In this document: one piece after another, positions 46,950 to 53,670 of the stretch
Numbering within the stretch: position 1 is the first letter of the stretch
Layout of the letters: the number at the start of each line of letters is the position of its first letter
Origin: Leeuwenhoekiella polynyae
Lineage (GTDB): Bacteria > Bacteroidota > Bacteroidia > Flavobacteriales > Flavobacteriaceae
Assembly: GCF_004104075.1 (NCBI RefSeq)
Contig: NZ_QOVK01000001.1
Coordinates: forward strand, 124,001 to 188,000
Reading direction: 5' to 3'
DNA length: 64,000 nt
Notes under the pieces: generated by a model
Told to the model about the DNA's origin: nothing
The model's database searches: none
The model's input: only the letters and a program-made list of their open reading frames with translations
Translations under genes and position numbers: made by a program

Positions 46950-48125
46950 ATGACCAAGCAAAAACCAGGTTTGAATACTATTTGTACTCACGTAGGAGAA
47001 GTAGAAGACAAGCAGTTTAAAGGAGCGATTTCACCTATTTATATGTCAACGTCTTATGCTTACGAAGATGTTGACGTAAAGCGTTATCCGCGATATTTTA
47101 ATACTCCTAATCAAGAAATGTTAGGCAAAAAAATAGCAGCGTTAGAAGGTACAGAAGCCGGGATGGTTTTTGGAAGTGGAATGGCAGCTGTAAGTACTGC
47201 ATTGCTTGCTTTTTTAAACGCTGGGGATCATATTGTTTTACAGAAGACTTTGTACGGTGGGACGTTTAATCTCGTTGAAGAAGAATTTTCTAAAATGGGA
47301 ATCGAATATACCTTTACCGACGGATTGCAGAAAGCTGATTTTGAAAAGGCAATACAAACCAACACTAAAGTGGTTTATATAGAAACACCTTCTAATCCGC
47401 TAATGACTGTTACCGATATGAGAATGGTAGCTGAGCTGGCTCAATCAAATGGAATAGTGAGTATGATAGACAATACGTTTGCTTCTCCAGTGAATCAGAA
47501 TCCAGCGGAATTTGGTATAGATATCATCATTCACAGTGCGACCAAATATATGGGAGGTCACAGTGATATTCTTGCCGGAGCTGTTGCAGCATCAGCCGCA
47601 CATATGGAACAAATTTGGCATAAAGCTAAAAATCTGGGGGGAAGTCTTAGTGATTTTACCGTATGGATGCTAGAGCGTAGTTTAAAGACTTTGGTTCTTC
47701 GCGTAAAACAACAAAATAAAAATGCTAAAAAACTGGCGAAGTGGTTAGAACAAAACGGTCATGTGAAAGCGGTTTATTATCCCGGTTTGAAAACACATCC
47801 TGATTATGCGCTGGCAAAATCACAAATGAGAGGTTTTGGCGGAATGCTTTCTTTTGAACTCGCTGACGAATTGGATGCTGCGGCCTTTTTAAAAGAACTA
47901 AAACTGATCAAACCTTCTATGAGTTTAGCAGGAGTGGAGTCTACGATATTATCACCTACACAAACTTCCCATGCGTTATTAAGTGCTGAAGAGCGGGCAC
48001 ATCAAGGAATTTCAGATGGCTTATTGCGGTTTTCTGTAGGTATAGAAGATAAGGCAGATCTTATTGCAGATTTGGAACAAGCGCTGGAAAAAGTGATTAA
48101 AGACAGCTTGAATTTTAGTTTATAA
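46950..48125 (+). CDS. Cys/Met-metabolism PLP enzyme (cystathionine gamma-synthase / methionine gamma-lyase type)
   Basis: 391 residues, normal for the family. Signatures: KGAISPIYMSTSYAYE, LEGTEAGMVFGSGMAAVSTAL, YIETPSNPLMTVTDM, and the PLP-lysine motif IIIHSATKYMGGHSDILAGA; C-terminal RFSVGIEDKADLIADLEQAL. Sequence alone does not separate gamma-synthase, gamma-lyase and O-acetylhomoserine-type activities. Its leader carries a 14-bp block shared with the leader of the acyltransferase at 30896. Confidence 0.88.
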   Translation: MTKQKPGLNTICTHVGEVEDKQFKGAISPIYMSTSYAYEDVDVKRYPRYFNTPNQEMLGKKIAALEGTEAGMVFGSGMAAVSTALLAFLNAGDHIVLQKTLYGGTFNLVEEEFSKMGIEYTFTDGLQKADFEKAIQTNTKVVYIETPSNPLMTVTDMRMVAELAQSNGIVSMIDNTFASPVNQNPAEFGIDIIIHSATKYMGGHSDILAGAVAASAAHMEQIWHKAKNLGGSLSDFTVWMLERSLKTLVLRVKQQNKNAKKLAKWLEQNGHVKAVYYPGLKTHPDYALAKSQMRGFGGMLSFELADELDAAAFLKELKLIKPSMSLAGVESTILSPTQTSHALLSAEERAHQGISDGLLRFSVGIEDKADLIADLEQALEKVIKDSLNFSL

Positions 48126-48199
48126 TCAAATTCCTGCGAAATACGGGTTAGTAAACTGTTTGAAGACCGACTTATACAATTAAATTAAAAATAAGCCAA

Positions 48200-48916
48200 T
48201 TGAAATTAGATATACTTGCGATAGGTGCACATCCTGACGACGTAGAACTTTCTTGTAGCGGAGTACTTGCAAAGGAAGCCAGTAGAGGAAAAAAAACAGG
48301 AATATTAGATTTAACTCGTGGTGAACTAGGAACGCGTGGTTCTGCAGAAATACGAGATCAAGAGGCTGCTGCAGCTGCTAAAATACTTGGATTAAGCGTA
48401 CGAGAGAATATTGCTTTAGCAGACGGTTTTTTTGTAAACGATAAAGAATCGCAACTGAGAATTATTGAGATCATACGCAAGTATAAACCAGAAATAGTTT
48501 TGTGTAACGCTATTGATGATAGACATATAGATCACGGTAAAGGAAGTAAATTAGCAAGTGATGCTTGTTTTCTAAGTGGTTTAAAAAAGATAGAGACAAG
48601 CCTTGATGGAGAAGTGCAGGAAGCCTGGAGGCCTAAACACGTGTATCATTATATACAGTGGAAAAATCTACAACCCGATGTAGTGGTTGATATAAGTGGT
48701 TTTATGGATGTAAAGATGCAAGCTGTACTGGCTTACGGTTCTCAGTTTTACGATCCTAATAACCCTGATAGTAATACGCCCATATCTAGCAAAAACTTTC
48801 AGGATAGTGTAAAATATCGCGCTCAGGATCTGGGTAGATTAATAGGAACCGATTATGCAGAAGGCTTTACCGTAGAGCGATATCCGGCTGTAGATTCTAT
48901 TTTTGATTTGATATAA
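48200..48916 (+). CDS. bshB1: Bacillithiol biosynthesis deacetylase BshB1
   Basis: 238 residues from a TTG start that is well supported, because the protein begins MKLDILAIGAHPDDVELSCSG like its family. Zinc-binding HPDD at 11-14 and the later His in NAIDDRHIDHGKGS. BshB1 removes the acetyl from GlcNAc-malate in the bacillithiol pathway. RGELGTRGSAEIRDQEA is family-typical. bshA and bshC are not in the window. Confidence 0.93.
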   Translation: MKLDILAIGAHPDDVELSCSGVLAKEASRGKKTGILDLTRGELGTRGSAEIRDQEAAAAAKILGLSVRENIALADGFFVNDKESQLRIIEIIRKYKPEIVLCNAIDDRHIDHGKGSKLASDACFLSGLKKIETSLDGEVQEAWRPKHVYHYIQWKNLQPDVVVDISGFMDVKMQAVLAYGSQFYDPNNPDSNTPISSKNFQDSVKYRAQDLGRLIGTDYAEGFTVERYPAVDSIFDLI

Positions 48917-48934
48917 ATTTTTTGAAAGAATGTA

Positions 48935-48965
48935 TTGCTCATAATATGGATTTGCATTACATTTG
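48935..48965 (+). promoter_or_regulatory. tRNA-His promoter (flavobacterial -33/-7)
   Basis: TTG at 48935-48937, 20-nt spacer, TACATTTG at 48958-48965 (TAnnTTTG). This is the full Bacteroidota consensus at correct spacing, about 37 nt before the tRNA. Confidence 0.75.
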
Positions 48966-49002
48966 CACCCGCATAATTCGCTAGCGAAATATGTTTAAAA
49001 AT

Positions 49003-49077
49003 GGTGGTTGTAGCTCAGTTGGTTAGAGCGCCTGATTGTGGTTCAGGAGGTCGTCGGTTCGAGACCGATCTTCCACC
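49003..49077 (+). tRNA. tRNA-His (anticodon GTG)
   Basis: 75 nt without encoded CCA. It has the His-specific extra G-1 (49003) facing discriminator C (49077). D-stem GCTC/GAGC; anticodon stem CCTGA/TCAGG with loop TTGTGGT; T-arm GTCGG-TTCGAGA-CCGAT. The acceptor stem GTGGTTG/CTTCCAC has two adjacent U-U mismatches (5-68, 6-67). It is the left flank of the accessory region 49080-53720. Confidence 0.93.
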
Positions 49078-49085
49078 CGGAAGTA

Positions 49086-49117
49086 AAAATCCTTGCAGAA
49101 ATGCAGGGATTTTTTCG
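49086..49117 (+). terminator. tRNA-His terminator
   Basis: AAAATCC-T-TGCA-GAAA-TGCA-G-GGATTTTTT: stem with one internal mismatch, GNRA-type loop and T-run, 9 bp after the tRNA. Confidence 0.8.
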
Positions 49118-49390
49118 TTTATAGTGTTTTGTGGAAAATAGGAACACACTAATTTAGTAAACGCTACTCAGCAAAGTCTAATGATCCGTATAGGCTCACC
49201 TCTTGACAAGGCCTTAAAAATGCCTTATATTAGCAGACCTAAGCTCAGACGCATTTATCTTAACCGCACAGCCTAGGATAGGGGAAGGCTCTTTTTTTAT
49301 AAGTTAGCTCTCTAAAGACTAGCTTGCCATACTACCTGCAGCGAGTACTCCGTGCTGCCATTATCCCATTTTAAACTTCCCAGAGCTCCA

Positions 49391-49445
49391 TTCACCCAAG
49401 GTTCACCCGTAGTTCACCCGAGGTTCACCCACGTTTCACCCGGGG
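49391..49445. repeat. 11-bp tandem repeat, five units (TTCACCCnnnn)
   Basis: TTCACCC begins at 49391, 49402, 49413, 49424 and 49435, exactly 11 bp apart. The four bases between differ from unit to unit, so the heptamer is conserved and the spacing is kept. Confidence 0.9.
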
Positions 49446-49610
49446 ATACTGCATAGCAAAGGCAGGGTAACGGTATGCTAACGCTATGGGAGGTATATGG
49501 CTGAGGCTCATCAACTAGTTACGGATGCAAGGCTACCTTTTCAAGAAACACAATCCCTAAAAGTCCCAATATGATAAGCTGTTTTAAATGGCCTGTACTT
49601 GCAGGCAATT

Positions 49611-49670
49611 GCACAGTCTCGCATACTCCAGCATACTTTTACATACTATAGCCTACTCCTGCATAGCAAA
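49611..49670. repeat. 10-bp degenerate tandem repeat, six units (GCATACTCCT-like)
   Basis: Units start at 49611, 49621, 49631, 49641, 49651 and 49661: GCACAGTCTC, GCATACTCCA, GCATACTTTT, ACATACTATA, GCCTACTCCT, GCATAGCAAA. The pattern is clear but degenerate. GCATAGCAAA also occurs at 49451. Confidence 0.7.
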
Positions 49671-49691
49671 TCGATTTTTAGAGGGGTTTGC

Positions 49692-49761
49692 TTCGAGTCT
49701 TGTTCGGGTATCCTTCGAGAGGGCTTCGGTAAAAGGGGGTATTTCTCGAACAAATCCCGAA
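49692..49761. repeat. 11-bp phased TTCG array with inverted continuation
   Basis: TTCG occurs at 49692, 49703, 49714 and 49725 (11-bp steps). CGAA, its complement, follows at 49747 and 49758 (again 11 bp apart). Bases between are variable. Confidence 0.75.
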
Positions 49762-49955
49762 GGAAACTGGAAATACAATCGAATAAAAGGGTGTTTTACA
49801 TGGATTTATTCCCTTTTTTTGCGTTGACCCATGGGATTACAGGATTCTGTAAACTAGATTTAAGACAAAGGTCTACTTTTATTAACGCAACTCAATAGTG
49901 GTGATATCCCGTAAATTTTGAGGGGATATGTATATATTTAGTGTTGATATAACAA

Positions 49956-50498
49956 GTTGTACATAATGCTGAAAAAACTAAATTACATATCAATTTTCAT
50001 TCTGATTTTAATCGGTATTTCGTGCAAAAACGAAAAGAAAAATAACGAACTAAACTCAAATGCGGAATCGTTATTAAAAATTGATTCTCTAAATGGTTAC
50101 AATGAATTGGCAAATCCTGACAAACGAGAAACTTATACGATTTCAGAATATAATACTGACAACCCTGAAATAAAGAACATAAAACGTCCTGAAAAAACAA
50201 TCATACGGAATTTAACGATTGACACAACTCAAGCGTTCGGAATTTGGACTCAAGACCCAAATGGACCACACGCTGATTTTTGGTTGACCGCAAAGGATTT
50301 CCTAGTTGCTGATTATGATGGTGATGGACATATGCCATACATTTTGGATGGAAATAAAATCACGATATTTTATAATGACTTTGTTCAAAAAGGAACAATA
50401 ACTTCAACGAAAAACGATACACTAAAAATTAAATGGGCTGACTTTGACGTTGAAACCAAATATGTGAAATTTGAAAATTAAAAAGCACTATGTACAAC
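49956..50498 (+). repeat. Cassette 1: private terminal inverted repeats GTTGTACATAATGC / GCACTATGTACAAC
   Basis: The left end GTTGTACATAATGC (49956-49969) and right end GCACTATGTACAAC (50485-50498) are complementary over 14 bp with one mismatch. They enclose a single lipoprotein gene whose ATG lies inside the left end. Confidence 0.85.
49966..50481 (+). CDS. Cassette 1 lipoprotein of unknown function
   Basis: 171 residues from the ATG at 49966; the TTG at 49957 is upstream of the signal and rejected. Lipoprotein signal MLKKLNYISIFILILIGISC. The mature part is charged, with a FGIWTQDPNGPHADFWLTAKDF stretch followed by VADYDGDGHMPYILDG and beta-strands (KITIFYNDFVQKGTITS). No family name recognised. 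It favours GAC and TTTGAC codon choices unlike the surrounding chromosome, consistent with acquired DNA. Sole gene of cassette 1. Confidence 0.7.
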   Translation: MLKKLNYISIFILILIGISCKNEKKNNELNSNAESLLKIDSLNGYNELANPDKRETYTISEYNTDNPEIKNIKRPEKTIIRNLTIDTTQAFGIWTQDPNGPHADFWLTAKDFLVADYDGDGHMPYILDGNKITIFYNDFVQKGTITSTKNDTLKIKWADFDVETKYVKFEN

Positions 50499-50627
50499 AC
50501 CGGCTATAGTTCATTGCTTCTGACTTTCCTCTCGGAAAGTCCTCGCAAATTTGCTATCTTCGGTTTACGGCGGAAAATCCTCGCGGATTTTCACGCAACG
50601 AAACCATAGCCAAACACGTTGTGGTGC
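50485..50627. repeat. attC-like palindromic site between cassettes 1 and 2
   Basis: Outer boxes ACAAC (50494-50498) and GTTGT (50618-50622). Inner boxes GGCTATAG-TTCATTGC (50502-50517) and GCAACGAA-A-CCATAGCC (50595-50611), pairing fully apart from G-U pairs and one extrahelical A at 50603. Spacers ACC(50499-50501) and AAACAC separate the boxes. The centre folds into two further hairpins, GACTTTCC/GGAAAGTC and AAAATCC/GGATTTT. Confidence 0.75.
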
Positions 50628-51305
50628 ATTAAAAAGAAATCGTGAAAACAAAGAAAATCCGCGGACATAAAAGAAGATGGAATGACATTGACCAGTGGGT
50701 TGAAACGCATAAGAATCTCGACTTGAACTATTTGAAAGAGTACAAGCGAGATTATGCGAAAATTCGAGTTCACCCTTGGAGCGGAATTTCTTTAACCAAC
50801 AGCCAAACACCTAGTCCAAAAGGACAAACCAAGACCAGAATTCTAAGTGGACTTATTGAAATTTATGATTCTTGGAAAAGGGAATTGGACAAACTTGACG
50901 AAAACTATTATTTAAGAATATGGCTCTTTGAACCAAGATTTGCGAATTCTCAAGTTGTCTGTGCGATTGGAGACTATTTGGACTTTTATGAAAACACTTT
51001 TTTCAAACCAGACGAGTCAAAAAAGTTGAACCCCGAGAAATATGGACAGTTAAAAGATGAAATTGAAAATTTTAATTGGGAATATAGACTTGACGAAGAC
51101 CACTTTGACAACAGCGAACCAGGTGACCCAGAATTATACGCAACATTAGCGGACTATGAAGAAGATAAAAAGTGGTTTGAAAAAATGCTAAAAAAGCCAC
51201 ACAGAACAACGAAATTTAAAGAGCCGATTGGAGAAGCTACTGAATCATATTCATTCAAAAAAGGAGATGTTTGGCTTGGAGAAAAATAAAAAAACGCACC
51301 ACAAC
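50618..51305 (+). repeat. Cassette 2: private terminal inverted repeats GTTGTGGTGC / GCACCACAAC
   Basis: The left end at 50618-50627 and right end at 51296-51305 are perfectly complementary over 10 bp and enclose the gene at 50642-51289. The sequence differs from that of cassettes 1 and 3 beyond GTTGT. Confidence 0.85.
50642..51289 (+). CDS. Cassette 2 hypothetical protein
   Basis: 215 residues from a GTG start 15 nt inside the cassette's left end. Cytosolic, no signal or membrane segment, rich in Trp, Asp and Lys (RRWNDIDQWVETHKNLDLNY, YYLRIWLFEPRFANSQVVCA, GDYLDFYENTFF). The family is not recognised. Possibly an all-alpha protein. The stop codon is 6 bp before the right terminal repeat. 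Confidence 0.7.
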   Translation: MKTKKIRGHKRRWNDIDQWVETHKNLDLNYLKEYKRDYAKIRVHPWSGISLTNSQTPSPKGQTKTRILSGLIEIYDSWKRELDKLDENYYLRIWLFEPRFANSQVVCAIGDYLDFYENTFFKPDESKKLNPEKYGQLKDEIENFNWEYRLDEDHFDNSEPGDPELYATLADYEEDKKWFEKMLKKPHRTTKFKEPIGEATESYSFKKGDVWLGEK

Positions 51306-51389
51306 AACGGTAGCCGTTGCAAAAGTCTATAATTTGTATAAAACTAATTCATCTAATCCGCTTTTAAGCGGTTTTCTTGTTTGAGAGCG

Positions 51390-51933
51390 TTATAGACATT
51401 GGAAGTTAACGAGCATTAGTATTGATTTAAATACCTCTTTTAGGGCTTTTTTGAGTCTAAAATACAAGCTGAGCATTCCTGCTCCGCTTTTTACTCGGTT
51501 TTGAGTGAATTTGAGGTATTTTTTGAGGTTGTAGGCAATGGCGGAGAGTTGCATACACTTGTTGGCTTGTTTTAGTCCTATGGTATTTATCTTCCTTAAT
51601 CCCACAAACTGCGTTAGCGTTCCAAAAACAGGTTCTACCGTGCTTTGCCGTTTGCCTTTCATATACCTGCCTTGAGTCCCGACAGCTATCGGGATCTACC
51701 CGGGCGATGTTGCGCTGGTATTCTGCCTGGTAATAGGTGACGCTGAATTTCTTTTCCTTTGCGCTTTTACCCAGACAGCTGCTGCGTATAGGGCAGTCCA
51801 TACATACGTGCTTGCGGGCACGGTATTCTTTCTTGCGGGTACCTGTTCTGTAATCATTAAACTCCTTGGTGAATGGGATGATCTTAAAAGGCTCATCAAA
51901 CTTGGGATAGCATTCAATACTGCTCTTGACCAT
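51390..51933 (-). pseudogene. IS1182-like DDE transposase, 5'-truncated and frameshifted
   Basis: Only the C-terminal part remains. The upstream frame (from 51933) carries the Cys cluster HVCMDCPIRSSCLGKSAKEKK and YYQAEYQRNIARV. The next frame carries TQGRYMKGKRQSTVEPVFG and KCMQLSAIAYNLKKYLKF to the stop at 51390. The break is exactly at a 16-bp palindrome (51678-51693); deleting it joins RVD to TQGRYM in frame. A stop codon lies just upstream of residue 1 of the visible part. Not functional. Confidence 0.85.
51678..51693. repeat. 16-bp palindrome inserted into the transposase remnant
   Basis: CCCGACAGCTATCGGG, a near-perfect palindrome (one mismatch). Its length is not a multiple of three and its removal restores the reading frame. 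Confidence 0.75.
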
Positions 51934-52094
51934 ACGATATCACGTGTTATAAGGCTTGCTAAGGCCCTTAAAAGAAGGATAAGCAAACTGTATTGCCTAG
52001 AGGTCACTCTTGCCTATTATTTAAATTTTATTGGATATCGAACACGCTTCAACTACTTTTAAGGAATAAATAGGTGGTTTTGAGACAAACTGCC

Positions 52095-53105
52095 GTTGTA
52101 AAACATTTGAAAAAGACAATCAGCGTACTAACATTCTTCTTAATTCTTTCTTGCTCTTCCGAAAAAGACAAGATTGAAAAAAGTACTGATATGACTTATT
52201 TAGGTGGAATTATAGAAAACTATATGTTTGAGTGTACTGACGCAAATCAATTAGAAGTTCACACTAAAGCGAAATACAATCCAACCGATTCTACTTTAAC
52301 TTTCTTTATTGGTAAATCTAAAACAGAATTCTTTCAGAAGTGGGAAATTCCATTACAAGATATTTATGTGGATATAAATTTTATTCATTCATTGACAGAT
52401 ACAATGAAACAAATAAACATTAAGGCAACTGAAAAAGATTCTGTTATTCAATATTCTGACAAAAAAAATATGACTTTTAAAATGACCAATTCTTATAATA
52501 TTTATTTATTTGATTGGTGTGATAAAGAAAAACAAGAAAACTTTATAAGTGCATTAGAGAGAATAACTGAATTGAGTAAACTTAAATAAAAATGCAAGAA
52601 ACCATCAAAAATGGGATTCCTATTCACGTTGATTTAGCACCAAATCGTAACGAAGTTTATTCAGGAATTTGCCTAAAATCTAACGACAATATCTTCATAT
52701 TTATCTGTTTTAATGACGAGACAAAAGAATTTGATGGTTTTGCAATTATTAGAAATTTCGAAATTGAAAAATATCGAGAATGGGACGAAGAAGAATTAAG
52801 TGAAATAAAGAATAACAATTACTCGGAATTTATCGAAAAACTACCACTCGAAAAAATAAACAATATGTTCGAGTGTTTATCGGAATTGGAAAACGAAGAG
52901 TTGATTGCAGTATTTACAGAAGCTGATGATGATTCATATTTTGTCGGACAAATTAAAAATCTAACAGAAAATGAAGCGGAATTAAAATTAATGAATGAAG
53001 ATGCGGAATGGATTGAAAATAAGAAAATAAATATTGCCGAAATAACTTATATTGGATTTCGGACAAGTATTGAAAAAGAGTTACTGAATAAAAACGTTTT
53101 ACAAT
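52095..53105 (+). repeat. Cassette 3: private terminal inverted repeats GTTGTAAAACATTT / AAACGTTTTACAAT
   Basis: Left end 52095-52108, right end 53092-53105; 12 of 14 positions are complementary and the two exceptions are G-T type. Encloses two genes. The TTG start of the first gene begins inside the left end, and the stop of the second begins at the last base of the right end. Confidence 0.8.
52107..52589 (+). CDS. Cassette 3 lipoprotein of unknown function
   Basis: The start is taken as TTG at 52107, giving MKKTISVLTFFLILSCSSEK, a clean lipoprotein signal; 160 residues. A longer GTG-initiated frame from 52074 would start outside the cassette. Mature part: TYLGGIIENYMFECTDANQLEV then beta-strands with SLTDTMKQINIKATEKDS, and DWCDKEKQENFISALERI at the end. 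No family recognised. 2 bp before the second cassette gene. Confidence 0.7.
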   Translation: MKKTISVLTFFLILSCSSEKDKIEKSTDMTYLGGIIENYMFECTDANQLEVHTKAKYNPTDSTLTFFIGKSKTEFFQKWEIPLQDIYVDINFIHSLTDTMKQINIKATEKDSVIQYSDKKNMTFKMTNSYNIYLFDWCDKEKQENFISALERITELSKLK

Positions 53106-53107
53106 AA
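52592..53107 (+). CDS. Cassette 3 hypothetical acidic protein
   Basis: 171 residues, very rich in Glu, Asn and Ile. The fold looks like two similar beta barrels: GIPIHVDLAPNRNEVYSGICL ... NIFIFICFNDET, and IAVFTEADDDSYFVGQIKN ... AEITYIGFRTS, both reminiscent of Sm/SH3-like strands. No name can be given. Starts 2 bp after the lipoprotein stop, so the two are co-translated. Its TAA stop lies on the cassette boundary. Confidence 0.7.
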   Translation: MQETIKNGIPIHVDLAPNRNEVYSGICLKSNDNIFIFICFNDETKEFDGFAIIRNFEIEKYREWDEEELSEIKNNNYSEFIEKLPLEKINNMFECLSELENEELIAVFTEADDDSYFVGQIKNLTENEAELKLMNEDAEWIENKKINIAEITYIGFRTSIEKELLNKNVLQ

Positions 53108-53176
53108 CTAGCGTTCGTGTGGTCGGTACAGCCTGTCCCGTTGCAGAACGGGAACCCAGCATGAACGCCGTGTTGA
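53092..53176. repeat. attC-like palindromic site after cassette 3
   Basis: Inner boxes GCGTTCGTG (53111-53119) and CATGAACGC (53160-53168), one G-U. Central hairpin CCCGTT-GCAG-AACGGG (53137-53152). Outer ACAAT (53101-53105) and GTTGA (53172-53176). Confidence 0.65.
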
Positions 53177-53182
53177 CTGAAC

Positions 53183-53664
53183 CGGTTCTTTGTCGGTCAT
53201 CCCTCTATGGGGATTGGTCCGTTTTGGGGTGGGTTATTTTAGGTAGGTATCGGGTCTGTTGGGTACACTTCCGCTCTTGATTTTTCTTAGGTAGTTATAT
53301 CACTTGTTAGAAGCTCTTGAAGCTTTCGTTTTTTGGAGTGTTTTATCCACTTTTACTTCGTTTAAGCCATAGGGTTCCTCTTACCCTTCAAGAGGCGTTT
53401 TGTGCTTTAGTGTGCTTTAGTATATTTTTTGAGTTTTGCGATCCAGTATGGCGGTGGTCCCCGTGCCGTGAAGGTCTCCAGGGTGATGAGTGTTCCTTTT
53501 TTACACGTTGGGCATATTCGGTGTTGCAGCGGTGGTTTTTCTTGGAGCTGTACCTGAACCAGGGTCTGGTGCAGGTGGGCAAGGCTTTCCCGTTTATGGG
53601 AAGCGCTTAAGATTCCATAATGGCGGATGCGTACTATATTTAAATAAATACGGATATCCGGCAC
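53183..53664 (-). mobile_element. IS91-family transposase remnant
   Basis: Minus-strand frame 53664-53407 reads NIVRIRHYGILSASHKRESL, then the zinc-like ICPTCKKGTL and TARGPPPYWI, the C-terminal end of IS91-type (Y2 HUH) transposases. The N-terminal catalytic part is missing. GAAC at 53179-53182 immediately left would be GTTC on the element's strand, the kind of tetranucleotide next to which IS91 elements insert. No intact element. Confidence 0.7.
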
Positions 53665-53670
53665 TTACAA

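Larger units (their letters stand above)
49118..49955. other. Non-coding accessory region with phased short repeats
   Basis: About 840 bp without a credible gene. ORFs drawn here are by-products of the tandem repeats and lack any family sequence. Contents: a weak terminator-like hairpin (49270-49298), an 11-bp array at 49391-49445, a 10-bp array at 49611-49670, and an 11-bp TTCG array at 49692-49761 whose last units are on the opposite strand. The right end leads directly to the first cassette. Confidence 0.6.
51296..52099. repeat. attC-like site between cassettes 2 and 3, split by a transposase remnant
   Basis: ACAACGGTAG (51304-51313) on the left and CTGCCGTTGT (52090-52099) on the right pair over 10 bp with one G-U. 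They should have been adjacent arms of one palindrome; the intervening ~780 bp hold an IS fragment. Confidence 0.65.

Noticed and set aside
49391-49761. Phased repeats as a CRISPR array
   Set aside because: Units are 10 to 11 bp with 4-bp gaps; no 25 to 40-bp direct repeats with unique spacers and no cas genes.
49588-49898. Overlapping plus-strand ORFs of 79 and 99 codons
   Set aside because: They run across the tandem repeats in two frames, have no family sequence, and reflect stop-poor repeats.
51696-52007. 103-codon minus-strand ORF over the transposase remnant
   Set aside because: Out-of-frame shadow; the transposase motifs (CMDCPIRSSC) lie in the other frame.
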